Position numbers and translations under genes: made by a program
Source of the DNA: a candidate division SR1 bacterium
GTDB lineage: Bacteria > Patescibacteriota > Gracilibacteria > Absconditabacterales > Absconditicoccaceae
Direction: 5' to 3'
DNA length: 64,000 nucleotides
Assembly (NCBI GenBank): GCA_026397515.1
Contig: JAPLUU010000021.1
Span: forward strand, 1 to 64,000
The notes under the pieces: generated by a model
Seen by the model: only the letters and a program-made list of their open reading frames with translations
What the model was told of the DNA's origin: nothing
Database searches by the model: none
Part shown: piece after piece, positions 35,601-44,625 of the stretch
Layout of the letters: each line of letters starts with the position of its first letter
Position numbering within the stretch: the stretch's first letter is position 1

Positions 35601-37490
35601 GATACTTGCATAATTTTCTGCTCAGATATATGAATATGCACCTGTCTGTGCTGCATCTATTTTTCTAGATCCTGCAATATCATAAATAGGAAATTTTGCA
35701 TCTTTGTAATTGTAATTTGTCAGTTTATATGTCGTGGAATCTATATTTAGAGGTGAGGCTCATCCTCGATTTCTTTGACTAAAGTCTGTCAATGATTCAC
35801 ATCCTCATTGTAATTGTGGATCATTTGTTTTACACTTATCTTGGTCTGCACTGTCCTGAGGTTTTCGTGTTTTTTTCCATCGGATACAATACCCGAAGAG
35901 GTGTAAGTTACAATCCTTGTTCCGAAGATCTTGTTTGTTTATTTTTAATACATTATAGAGTGCTAATTCATCTTTGGTATTGTTGATATTGTATCATCTA
36001 TTTGCTTCTACTTGTGTTGAAAAAATGTTGTATGATCATCCTATAGATTTACCTGTGCTCGTGGTAATTACCTGTCCAGAAATTGAGTTAAGATTTTGGT
36101 ATGTTCATCTATATGCACTGGTATCCTGAGCATTATTGATGAGATTTGCGTTCTCACCAAAATAATAGTTTTGATAATAATTGTATTTTGTTCGGACACA
36201 TTTTGGTGGTGGTAAACCTGTTACTCGAAATGTTGGAGGTATTTTGATATCTCATTCAAGATCCAATTCACTCACGGGAACGGGTATAGTCATATAATAT
36301 TTTTCTGTTTGTATTTTATCATTCAATCCTTTTTCTAAGACATCATTCATTTGGATGAGGAGCGGTTGTACATTATTATCTATATCTCCTAGCAATCGAT
36401 TATCTTTTTGGAGAATTTTGTCGGTGAGTGAACTGTAGTCGGTGAATGTTTGTCATGATGTGCTCTTATATCGTCTTGCAAGTCCAGATACATTATTTTT
36501 TATGGTTGAAAGAAATTGTGTACTCATAAGTCCATCATATCCTTTGAGCATTTCTTGTGTAGCTTTTTTGAGTGTGAGCGTCGGCATTTCCGATGTCGTG
36601 TTTTGTGATAATCCTGCGGCGACACTATTCCTATCTCCTATATCATTGGCATATGCTAATAAATCTGGGTCTGTCGTACTCTGGAGATCGGTTTTTAAAT
36701 TACTTCCTAAGGCAAGTGTACTCTCATTGTGTTCATCTTTGAGAATATTGAGTAAGAGATTGTTGAATCTATGATATCCTATGTCTTGTGCAAAAATCAT
36801 ACTATTGGTATAATATTTTGTGTTTTCTGGAATGAAATATTTTTTGAGTCCGATAAAGTCTTCATACCGAATCGCTTTGTCTACGAATGTTGTCGGATGT
36901 TCATAATATGATTTTACTTTGGTGAAAAAATCGTTGTATTGTGATGTAGCATCAAATTTTATAATTCCATGCCAAAGTTCTGCTTGTCCATTGGGATTAT
37001 TGTTATACACGAAAAACTTTTTATTTGTATCATAGACAAATTCTTGATTTTCGAAGTCTACGTATGGATAAATACTTGGATAGATAAATCCGTTATTTTG
37101 TACTACAGGTAATGGAATATCTCCTATCAAAATAAGTCCTACTAATTTAGAGCTTGCATCTTTGAGTCATTCAAAATACATATTTTCAAGCATCTGTGAG
37201 ATCTCATGTGCTTTGAGTGTTTTCGTATCTATTGGTAAAACCACTGCTTTGCTATTACCTATTTTACCTTGGATATATTTAGTCGTATATCGGATTAATC
37301 CATTATTACCATCACCTTTGATGGTATCATAAATATTTTTGTCTACAAAAACCGCTACAATGTTGGTGGTGTCACCTGTTGTAGCTGCATAAACTTTTTT
37401 TCGGTCAACAAAAATTGTGTTTTGTAAAAAGTATGATAATCCATAGAGGATAATAAATATTCGTACAAGAAGTTTCTTTGATCAATTCAT
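23652..37490 (-). CDS. Giant secreted surface protein, 4,612 residues
   Basis: One continuous frame of 13.8 kb; I read every codon from 37,490 to 23,652 and met no TAA or TAG, with about 95 in-frame TGA. N-terminal signal anchor (KKLLVRIFIILYGLSYFL). Residues ~35-150 form an alpha/beta module (VAVFVDKNIYD, GLILIGDIPLPVVQNN) resembling the gingipain-like C25 peptidase N-part, low certainty. ~740-1,300 helical; ~1,330-2,130 repeated beta-sandwich, Ig-like; ~2,250-2,370 FG-GAP/VCBS calcium repeats (DFNNDGLKDLL, DVDGNGFEDIV, DMDKDGKIDIV), another near 4,005; ~3,500-3,600 Pro-rich (PEPPTLPEPP). Probably adhesin-like; precedes pilin genes. Confidence 0.85.
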
Positions 37491-37652
37491 GAGTTCAGAA
37501 GCCGAATATTAAATACTTTCATATATACAAAAAATCTAGACGCATGAGTATATTTAAATACTGGTAAAAATAAACAAAAATAGGTGTTTTTTCTGTTTCC
37601 AAATTGGGTTTTTGTGATACAATACTGCTCGTGATTTTATTTTAAAAAAAAT

Positions 37653-37683
37653 AAAAAAACCTCAGGATGAAAACATCCCGAGG
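37653..37683 (-). terminator. Terminator of the GH16 cassette
   Basis: Minus-strand 10-bp stem CCTCGGGATG / CATCCTGAGG with TTTT loop and seven T. Confidence 0.9.
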
Positions 37684-37690
37684 GTGAGTT

Positions 37691-38731
37691 TTATTGAATT
37701 ACTAATTTCTTTGTTGTTTGTTTGTTATTATATGTATATTTGATTACGTAAATACCAGGCAGTAAGCCAATAACTGATATATTTCCATTATTTATAGCTG
37801 TTTCTTTTACTAAGCTACCATTCATGCTATATATACTCACTATAATATTTTCCGATGTGTTGAAATGAATTACATCGTGAACAGGGTTTGGCCAAAAATT
37901 CACTTCTGCAACCATTGGTTTTATTGATACAATTGTTGTCATATTAATTATTGAATCAATACGTATGGAGTCAATCAATAATGAATATATTTGATTATCT
38001 GCTTGCACGTTGGTGGGTTGAAGGGCCACGTTATATGCAGAACTCCATTCTTGTGCTGGTGCCCACATGTTCAAATGAAAATGTGTCGGTGCAGTGGGAA
38101 CATTTGTAGATGTTCTTACCAATATTCCATCAATATACCAGGTTACTTCGTTTGGTAACCATCTTATCATAAATACGTGATAATCAGTAATTTGGTTAAC
38201 AATTTGTGAAGAGTCAGGATGACCTACACCGAGAGGTTCATTATTGTAAATATTTGTATGCACATAATTTGATTGGTTGGTTAATAATTCCCAATCAATC
38301 TCATTATGAATAGTGTTGCTTGGTGGAATTAAGTCGAATGAAAATAGTCCTGCCACTATTCCGCCAATCATTGGATTGTTGATTTTGGCTCTGATACTGA
38401 TAATTAAACCATTACCGGGTGCAAATGTTTTTTGGGTAATTAGATCAGTTCCATACATTGAAAATCCTGTCGGATTATACGTTTCTAAATTAACATACAC
38501 ATTGTCGTTGATGATACTTGGTAATGCAGCTGGAATACATCTAAATTGTGTTCTTCCGACGTATGTGCCGTCAGAGGGGCCAGTCCACGTAGGAATGTAC
38601 CACCAAGCGCTGTTTATTGATGTTCCATTAAATAGATCTCTAAAAATGTTAACGGTTGTTTGACCTTTTACTGTTACGGTTGCTATACTGAAGATAGCCA
38701 AAACGATTACTAATTCTTTAATTTTTTTCAT
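37691..38731 (-). CDS. GH16-like glycoside hydrolase with T9SS-type C-terminal tail, non-UGA gene
   Basis: 346 residues. Signal peptide MKKIKELVIVLAIFSIA. Beta-jelly-roll domain with the GH16 catalytic motif NEIDWELL (Glu144, Asp146, Glu148), so probably cleaves beta-glucans or galactans. C-terminal ~75 residues match type IX secretion sorting domains: NFWPNPVHDVIHF, IYSMNGSLV, GLLPGIYVIKY, KKLVIQ. That tail is a Bacteroidota trait and would be useless without a T9SS. Stop TAA, no TGA codon. Its promoter box begins 12 nt beyond the stop of the HD gene. Confidence 0.85.
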   Translation of the reverse strand: MKKIKELVIVLAIFSIATVTVKGQTTVNIFRDLFNGTSINSAWWYIPTWTGPSDGTYVGRTQFRCIPAALPSIINDNVYVNLETYNPTGFSMYGTDLITQKTFAPGNGLIISIRAKINNPMIGGIVAGLFSFDLIPPSNTIHNEIDWELLTNQSNYVHTNIYNNEPLGVGHPDSSQIVNQITDYHVFMIRWLPNEVTWYIDGILVRTSTNVPTAPTHFHLNMWAPAQEWSSAYNVALQPTNVQADNQIYSLLIDSIRIDSIINMTTIVSIKPMVAEVNFWPNPVHDVIHFNTSENIIVSIYSMNGSLVKETAINNGNISVIGLLPGIYVIKYTYNNKQTTKKLVIQ

Positions 38732-38767
38732 TTTTTTATATTTTTACGTTTTTTATTTTTTTTTAAT

Positions 38768-38795
38768 ATTATAATTATTTACTATTAAGTGTCAA
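38768..38795 (-). promoter_or_regulatory. Cassette promoter box (copy d)
   Basis: Minus strand TTGACA, 16-nt spacer with AAATAA, perfect TATAAT, then an A-rich leader to the GH16 ATG. Confidence 0.75.
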
Positions 38796-38806
38796 ATATA
38801 TAATTT

Positions 38807-39460
38807 TTATACTTCTCCTTCTCGTTCTTTATAAAATTCTTCTAGATAGTGTTCCATATAGATATGTCTGTGTTGAGCCATTTCTTTTCCTGTCTTGGTA
38901 TTCATAATATCTTTGAGTAATAAGAGTTTTTCATAGAAATGATTTATCGTTGTTCATTTCTCTTTGATAAATTCCTCTTTGGTCATATGTATGTTTGGTT
39001 TAATTTCTGGATTATACATTTGTATATTTTTATGTCAGCCATAATTGAACGTTCTTCCGATTCCAATAGCTCCCATAGCATCCAATCTATCAGCATCTTG
39101 AACAACATCAAGTTCTGGAGATTTAAATTTTTGTTCATTTAGTATTCCTTTGAAAGAAATATGTCTGATAATATTTTCTACATGAACAATAACATTTTCT
39201 TCTATCTGAATGGATTCCAAAAATGCTCTCGCTTTCTGTGGGCCTATTTCTTCATTTCCATCATAAAATTTACTATCAGCTATATCATGGAGTAGTGCTC
39301 ATAACTCTACTATCAACATATCTACGTGTTCTATTTGCGCTATATTTTTGGCTGTTTTCCGTACTCTGTAAATATGCCATCGATCATGACCACCTTCGGC
39401 ATCAGCCAAAGTTTTTTTTACAAATTCTACTGTTTTGTTGATAATTTCTTGATTTTCCAT
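38807..39460 (-). CDS. HD-domain phosphohydrolase
   Basis: 217 residues. HD superfamily metal residues: [11 protein letters not shown] (H), [13 protein letters not shown] (HD), RHISFKG (H), [22 protein letters not shown] (D; in pieces). Resembles the YpgQ/YedJ group of small HD hydrolases acting on nucleotides. Several TGA glycines (ELGALL, NYGGHKN), so native. Confidence 0.85.
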
Positions 39461-39498
39461 GATTGAAATGATAAAAAGTAAAATCGTATATTTCTGGC

Positions 39499-40041
39499 TT
39501 AATGTCCTATAATCATGATCCCGTCATCCGGTTCCAGTTGTAATACTTTATGTTTGATTTGCTTTTTTTCAAGATATCAGTATAATCATATCAACTTGTT
39601 ATGATATTTGATTACATCATCTATGACAATAACCGTGTGTGGTGAAGTTATTTTCTCGATAATTTCCATATATTCACCATATTGGCTTTTCTGTCCATCG
39701 ATAAATATAAATTCTACTGGCGCCTGCACCAATTTTTTGATAGGAGCTTGGCGAACATCATACGGATAGCTGATGATATTATAACAATGACTTTCTTTGA
39801 TATTTTGTAGACTTTCTTGGTATGCAGGATACGAAACCTCAAATGAAGTAATCTTTCCTCCTCGTGTATCTATTAATTCTCCCATATATATACTACTATA
39901 TCCCACAGCACCTCAAATTTCCAAACATATTTTTGGTTTATGCTTTCTTAACAACTTTCACAAAAAGTTTTCTGTAGCCAAACTTATAATAGGAATTTTC
40001 CTTTCTTTGCACGTCTTTCTCAATGTCTTCAATATTTCCAT
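39499..40041 (-). CDS. O-methyltransferase-like SAM enzyme
   Basis: 180 residues. KICLEIGGAVGYSSIYMGEL is motif I of class I O-methyltransferases (COG4122-like), followed by KITSFEVSYPAY (acidic ribose ligand), VEFIFIDGQKSQYGEY and VIVIDDVIKY, ending EPDDGIMIIGH. Three TGA glycines. Substrate unknown. Confidence 0.85.
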
Positions 40042-40102
40042 ACCATATATTTATTATTAAAACTTATTAAACAATTTTATTATTTTATACTTATACATTA
40101 TT

Positions 40103-42280
40103 ATGAACGAAACACAAACACCAAAAACACCAATTAATTCAACACCTATTACGCCAAAACAACCTTTACCACAGCCACCAAGACCAATACAACCAGCAAG
40201 ACCAGTGACACCCGTACAACCAAGACCTGTATCGTCTGTTGCTCATCCACTACCATCAAGACCGACAACGCCTATTGTTCATACATCAGCTCCAAGACCT
40301 ATACCATCACAACCCGTTAAGGCGCCTGTATCGGCTTCATCACTTGCACCAATGCAATGAAATCTCTCTATAGATTTCACCAAAAGAAACAACGTAAAAT
40401 CTACATATAAAGGTAAAAGACCACTTCATTCACAGGCACCAAAAATGGATTCAGAAGCATTTATTCGTCAAAATAAAATTTCGACACTTGCTGGAGTTAA
40501 AGATCTCAAAAAACTTATCAAAAAAGATGAGATTCCTGTAAAAGTAGGTAACCTTATAGGTTTAGAACAAGTAGGTCAATGTATGTTCATCGAATATAAA
40601 AATGATATTGTCATCGTCGATGCAGGAATGGAATTTGCCGCTAATGAAGAATTAGGAGCAGATTATATTATTCCTGATATAGCCTATTTGAAAAAAAATA
40701 AAAGTAAAATCAGAGGTATCCTTATTACTCATGGTCACTTGGATCACGTATGAGCCATCAAAAATATCATAGAGGAATTATGATATCCTATTATTTATAC
40801 TACACCCTTGGCTTTGGGAATCATTAAAAAAACATTTGATGATATCAAAAAAGCAAATTTGATAAAATATAAAATCATCAATCCTGATCAAGATTTGATA
40901 AAATTATGATGTTTTACTGTCGAATTTATCAGAGTAAATCATAATATTCCTGAAAGTATGGCTTTGGCTATTTATACTCCAAAAGGAATAATTTTTGATT
41001 CTGGTGATTTCAAGATCGATCATACACCATCAATTGATAGACCTACAGATTTGGCAAAGATTGCAAGAATCGGAACTGAAGGAGTAAGGCTTTATACATG
41101 AGATAGTCTTGGAGCACAAACGCCTGGACGAGCAAAATCTGAAAAAATCATATGAGAAACCGTTGATTCTGAAATCAAAAATACCTCTTGAAGAATGATT
41201 ATCGCTACGTTTGCTACCAATATCGGTAGAGTTATTCAAATCATCAATAGTGCTATTAGATACAATAGAGTAGTCTTCCTTTCTGGAAGATCTATGATCA
41301 ATAACGTTGATATCTGTCAACAACTTGGCTACATCACTGCCCCTAAAGGTATGATCCGTAAACTTGATAATGAAGTAAATAATATGCCTGATGAAAGAGT
41401 TCTTATCCTCTGAACATGAGCACAATGAGAAGAATTTGCTGCGCTTACTAGAATGTCTAGAGGTGAACATGCACAAGTAACACTCAAAAAATGAGATACT
41501 ATCCTTTTGTCTTCATCTACAATCCCTGGAAATGAACTTGCTATCGATAAAATGCTCAATAGCTTGCTTTCTAAATGAGTAGATTTGATTACCAACAATG
41601 AAATGGATGTCCACACAAGTTGACATGGATACGCTGAAGATCATAAATTATTCCTCAGTCTCATCAAACCTGAATACTTCTTGCCAGCATTTGATTCTAT
41701 GAAACATAGATATGCACATAAAAAACTTGCTTTGGATCTTGGTATTCCAGAAGAGAATATCATTATGCCTGTAGAAAATGGTTCTATCATCGAAATGTAT
41801 GATGATGTCGTTTTGATCTGAGATCAAAAATTGAAATTGGATACTATCATGATTGATGGTAAATGACAATGACATATGTCTGGTGAATACGTTATCAAAG
41901 CTCGTCATATTATGGCGCAAAATGGAGTTGTTTCATTGATTTTCAAGATTGATACCAAGAGCAATGAACTCGTTGGAAATATCCAGATTGAATCTAGAGG
42001 TTTTGTTTATTCTAGTGAAGTAAAAACTATCCATACTCAAATTGTGGAATTTGCTAGAGCAAAATATAATGAAAATCAAAAAAAACGTATGGATATCAGA
42101 GATAATCTTAAAAAAATGAAAGAAGATCTTGGTGATTTCATCGAAAAAATTATTTGAAGAATTCCTATGCTTATGCCAATGTATGTCTATATTAATAGAG
42201 AAGCTCAAAATGGTGGTGATGTCACTCCAGATGAAGCTGTTGTAGGTATGACTTTGGAAGAACAAGGATATGATGACTAA
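40103..42280 (+). CDS. rnj: Ribonuclease J with proline-rich N-terminal extension
   Basis: 725 residues. Metallo-beta-lactamase/beta-CASP RNase: ITHGHLDHVGA (His210-x-His212-x-Asp214-His215), IIFDSGDFKIDHTP, TNIGRV, SSSTIPGNE, VHTSGHGYAEDHK, then a C-terminal beta domain. It processes and degrades RNA from the 5' end. Residues 1-~110 are a disordered extension dominated by Pro, Thr and Ser (QPPRPIQPARPVTP) absent from ordinary RNase J, possibly a docking tail. Many TGA glycines. Followed by a terminator. Confidence 0.93.
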
Positions 42281-42306
42281 TAATATTCCAGAAATATAAT
42301 AAAAAC

Positions 42307-42331
42307 GCTCCGACATTGTTCGGGGCTTTTT
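42307..42331 (+). terminator. RNase J terminator
   Basis: 7-bp stem GCTCCGA / TCGGGGC, 6-nt loop and a T-run. The next cassette's promoter box begins 2 nt later. Confidence 0.85.
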
Positions 42332-42332
42332 A

Positions 42333-42360
42333 TTGAAACGAGAAAACTTTTTGATATATA
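42333..42360 (+). promoter_or_regulatory. Cassette promoter box (copy i)
   Basis: TTGAAA, 16-nt spacer, TATATA, then A-rich leader to ATG 42,391. Same geometry as the other boxes, one mismatch in the -35. Confidence 0.6.
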
Positions 42361-42390
42361 GAGTAAAATAAAAAATTAAAATATACATAT

Positions 42391-42768
42391 ATGGAAAATA
42401 AAATTTCCCATCTTCCTGTTTTAAAAATTAAAACTGGAAACTATTTCCCAGAAATTTCTAGATGGATGCTTGTATTCTGTCTGATAGGATTAATTCTTCA
42501 TTTACTGGTCAATTCAATATTGTTTTTTGGGTATATATTTGTTTTAACCGGTATATTTGATCCTACTGTCGGTGTGTATTTGAATAAAATACCATTTAAT
42601 CAAATTAGTGCCTGTATATCGCTAATCTTCTTTGTATTTCCGCTTATAGTATGTTGTATAAAGTCATTTAACCGTTTATGAAATGGGTACTCTATATTCT
42701 TACATCAGCCGTGTGTGTTTTCCACCGGCTTTTTTTATTTCAGAATCCCGATAAAAATTATCGAATAA
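42391..42768 (+). CDS. Small membrane protein whose original stop is TGA
   Basis: In the standard code this is a 96-residue protein with two or three membrane helices (WMLVFCLIGLILHLLVNSIL, FFGYIFVLTGIF, ACISLIFFVFPLIVCCI) ending FNRL at TGA 42,679-42,681, with a terminator 26 nt later. In this host's code the TGA is Gly and translation continues 29 codons through the hairpin to TAA 42,766. All five or so ordinary glycines are GGN. Together with the promoter box this marks an acquired gene carrying a recoding scar. Function unknown. Confidence 0.65.
42707..42737 (+). terminator. Terminator lying inside the read-through frame
   Basis: Stem AGCCG-TG / CA-C-CGGCT with one bulged C, followed by seven T. 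It is placed correctly for a gene ending at TGA 42,681. Confidence 0.75.
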
Positions 42769-42812
42769 TTTCAATATCATAAAAATTTTCTATGGTTCAA
42801 ACTTTTATTGTG

Positions 42813-42830
42813 TTTCAATTAAAATTGAAA
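42813..42830. repeat. Perfect 8-bp inverted repeat upstream of nuclease gene
   Basis: TTTCAATT-AA-AATTGAAA, 63 nt before the ATG at 42,894. Could be an operator; no matching regulator seen. Confidence 0.4.
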
Positions 42831-42893
42831 TAGCTTCGGGTATTCGTATAAGCTACATACTCTATCGCTTTTTTTAGTTTCTTATCATATTCA

Positions 42894-43883
42894 ATGGCAA
42901 ACAATTACAATCACACGCTGACATGGTCGACGACCAGAATTACTGTTTTAGAGTATTGTAATAAAAAATACTATTTCAATTATTATCCTCATTCTTTGAG
43001 AAGTCTTAATGAAGAAGTTTGGCTTACTGCGCTTTTGCTCAAAAATCTTAAGAGTACAGATATGCGAGTGGGTGAAAAGACTCATCATTTGTTGTCTGAT
43101 TACTTAAGAGCGTTGAAAAAATGACCACAGGATGCAGAAGCTATCCAAGCACATAAAGACCGCGTTATTAACGAAATGAGAACAGAATTTGAAATCTCTA
43201 AAACAAGAGATTATACAGCCTATGATAGAGATCGTAAATTCTGACTTTCAGAACATTATTACGGAGAAAATATAGATGATAAACTCGAAGAAGCTATTCA
43301 AAAAGTTGTTCATAACCTTGATGTTTTCTTGGAAAGTGATCGAAATCAAAAAGTACAACATTATTTCACTACCGCAAAAACGGTCTATGTAGAAAATCCT
43401 AGAGAAAAGGATTTTGAGGGAATGAAATTGAATTTGTACACTATCCCAGAATTGAGAGCAGTGAATGTAATGGCAGCTCCCGACTTCGGTGTCGTTATCT
43501 CTGACAATAAATATCTCATTATTGATCGAAAGACAGGACAAGAAAAAATGGATTCTGATTGAGTTTCCGAACAGCTCAAGATCTATGCATTGAAAATGCT
43601 TTTGAAATCCAATATCAAGATCGAGAATGTCGAAATAGAGGCGTATGAAGTCTACCTTCCAAGTCTTCATCAAATTGGTGGTAAAATAGAAAAAGCTGAT
43701 ATTGATCATATTGTTGAAAAATTGAAAGAGGATGTGGAATATCAAAAACAATTTCTTGAAGATGGTGATATTATCAAAAATCAACCATTAGCTCCTAGTC
43801 ATTTTGCGAGAACTAATAGCGCCAAAAAATGTGCAAGCTGTACATTTAGAAAAGTCTGTGAAGATTTGAAAGCATTTGAATAA
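42894..43883 (+). CDS. PD-(D/E)XK nuclease of the RecB/Cas4 type with Fe-S cysteines
   Basis: 329 residues. Nuclease core PDFGVVISDNKYLIIDRKTG holds the D...(D)xK catalytic pattern. Four cysteines in the Cas4/AddB iron-sulfur arrangement: Cys22 (LEYCNKKYYF) and C313-x2-C316-x5-C322 (KCASCTFRKVC). Likely single-strand DNA exonuclease in repair. No cas genes or CRISPR repeats are nearby, so a Cas4 role in adaptation is not supported. TGA glycines present (KKGPQD, KFGLSE, SDGVSE). Confidence 0.88.
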
Positions 43884-43905
43884 AAATTACTGTATTTCAT
43901 GAAAG

Positions 43906-43928
43906 GGCGGTTTTACACCGTCTTTTTT
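43906..43928 (+). terminator. Terminator of the nuclease gene
   Basis: 6-bp stem GGCGGT / ACCGTC, 5-nt loop, six T. Confidence 0.8.
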
Positions 43929-43933
43929 GTTAT

Positions 43934-43963
43934 AAAAAAAGTCCATTTCAAAACGAAATGGAC
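43934..43963 (-). terminator. Terminator of the lipoprotein cassette
   Basis: Minus-strand perfect 9-bp stem GTCCATTTC / GAAATGGAC with seven T; lies back to back with the nuclease terminator. Confidence 0.9.
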
Positions 43964-43993
43964 ACATATGTTTATTTTATTATGTTCTCTTAT

Positions 43994-44404
43994 TTATTTT
44001 TTAGTATCAGCGTGTATAGTATCTTCATGTATGCTGGTAATAATACCTCTCATTTCTTCTACCTGGGTTTCTCCATCACCATGAACTCTTTCGATGTATG
44101 GTCCCTTGATGGAAACAACTTCCCAAGATATCATCTCACCATAATTATGCATGACACATTTCAACTGAACAGTATCGTTCACTTTCGCCTTATCTTTATA
44201 AGGGAAGTCAATTGATTCAGCCTCTGTGTATCGTAACCAGTATTCTCCTCCTGGTGAATTAGCACCACCGTCACCCAAGTTATTCAATGCAAATTTTGGC
44301 CAGACGACTGTGATGTTCATCATCTTTTTTAGTTGTGGTTGTTGTACGTTGTTACAACCAGCAATAATGATTATAATCATTATTATAAAAATTTTATTTT
44401 TCAT
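43994..44404 (-). CDS. Small lipoprotein, non-UGA gene
   Basis: 136 residues. Lipoprotein signal peptide MKNKIFIIMIIIIIAGC with lipobox IAGC. Mature part is beta-rich (VNDTVQLKCVMHNYGEM, GEYWLRYTE). Function unknown. TAA stop, no TGA codon, own box (44,422-44,449) and terminator. Divergent from the MutS-like gene. Confidence 0.8.
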   Translation of the reverse strand: MKNKIFIIMIIIIIAGCNNVQQPQLKKMMNITVVWPKFALNNLGDGGANSPGGEYWLRYTEAESIDFPYKDKAKVNDTVQLKCVMHNYGEMISWEVVSIKGPYIERVHGDGETQVEEMRGIITSIHEDTIHADTKK

Positions 44405-44421
44405 GTGTTTTATTTTTTCTT

Positions 44422-44449
44422 TTTATATTATTTTTTTATCAAAAGTCAA
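44422..44449 (-). promoter_or_regulatory. Cassette promoter box (copy e)
   Basis: Minus strand TTGACT, 16-nt spacer, TATAAA, then A-rich leader to the lipoprotein ATG. Confidence 0.7.
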
Positions 44450-44514
44450 TCTTTTGTTTTAAAATTATAATCCGAAAATCACAATTGACTATATCAACAT
44501 AATAGTAATTTTAC

Positions 44515-44542
44515 TTGACATTATATTCTAAATATTTATATA
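44515..44542 (+). promoter_or_regulatory. Cassette promoter box (copy h)
   Basis: TTGACA, 16-nt spacer with AAATAT, TATATA; drives the MutS-like gene 84 nt downstream. Confidence 0.7.
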
Positions 44543-44625
44543 CTTTCTCAGTGAAAGAATCCCCTCTTTCTGATTATGATCATTAAAAAATATGTACTAA
44601 TAACTAATAATTAAATAAAATTTTT

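Noticed and set aside
23652-37490. Splitting the giant frame into several adhesin genes
   Set aside because: Codon-by-codon reading found no TAA or TAG and no frameshift between 37,490 and 23,652.
42894-43883. Cas4 of a CRISPR system
   Set aside because: No Cas1/Cas2 or repeats in the window.
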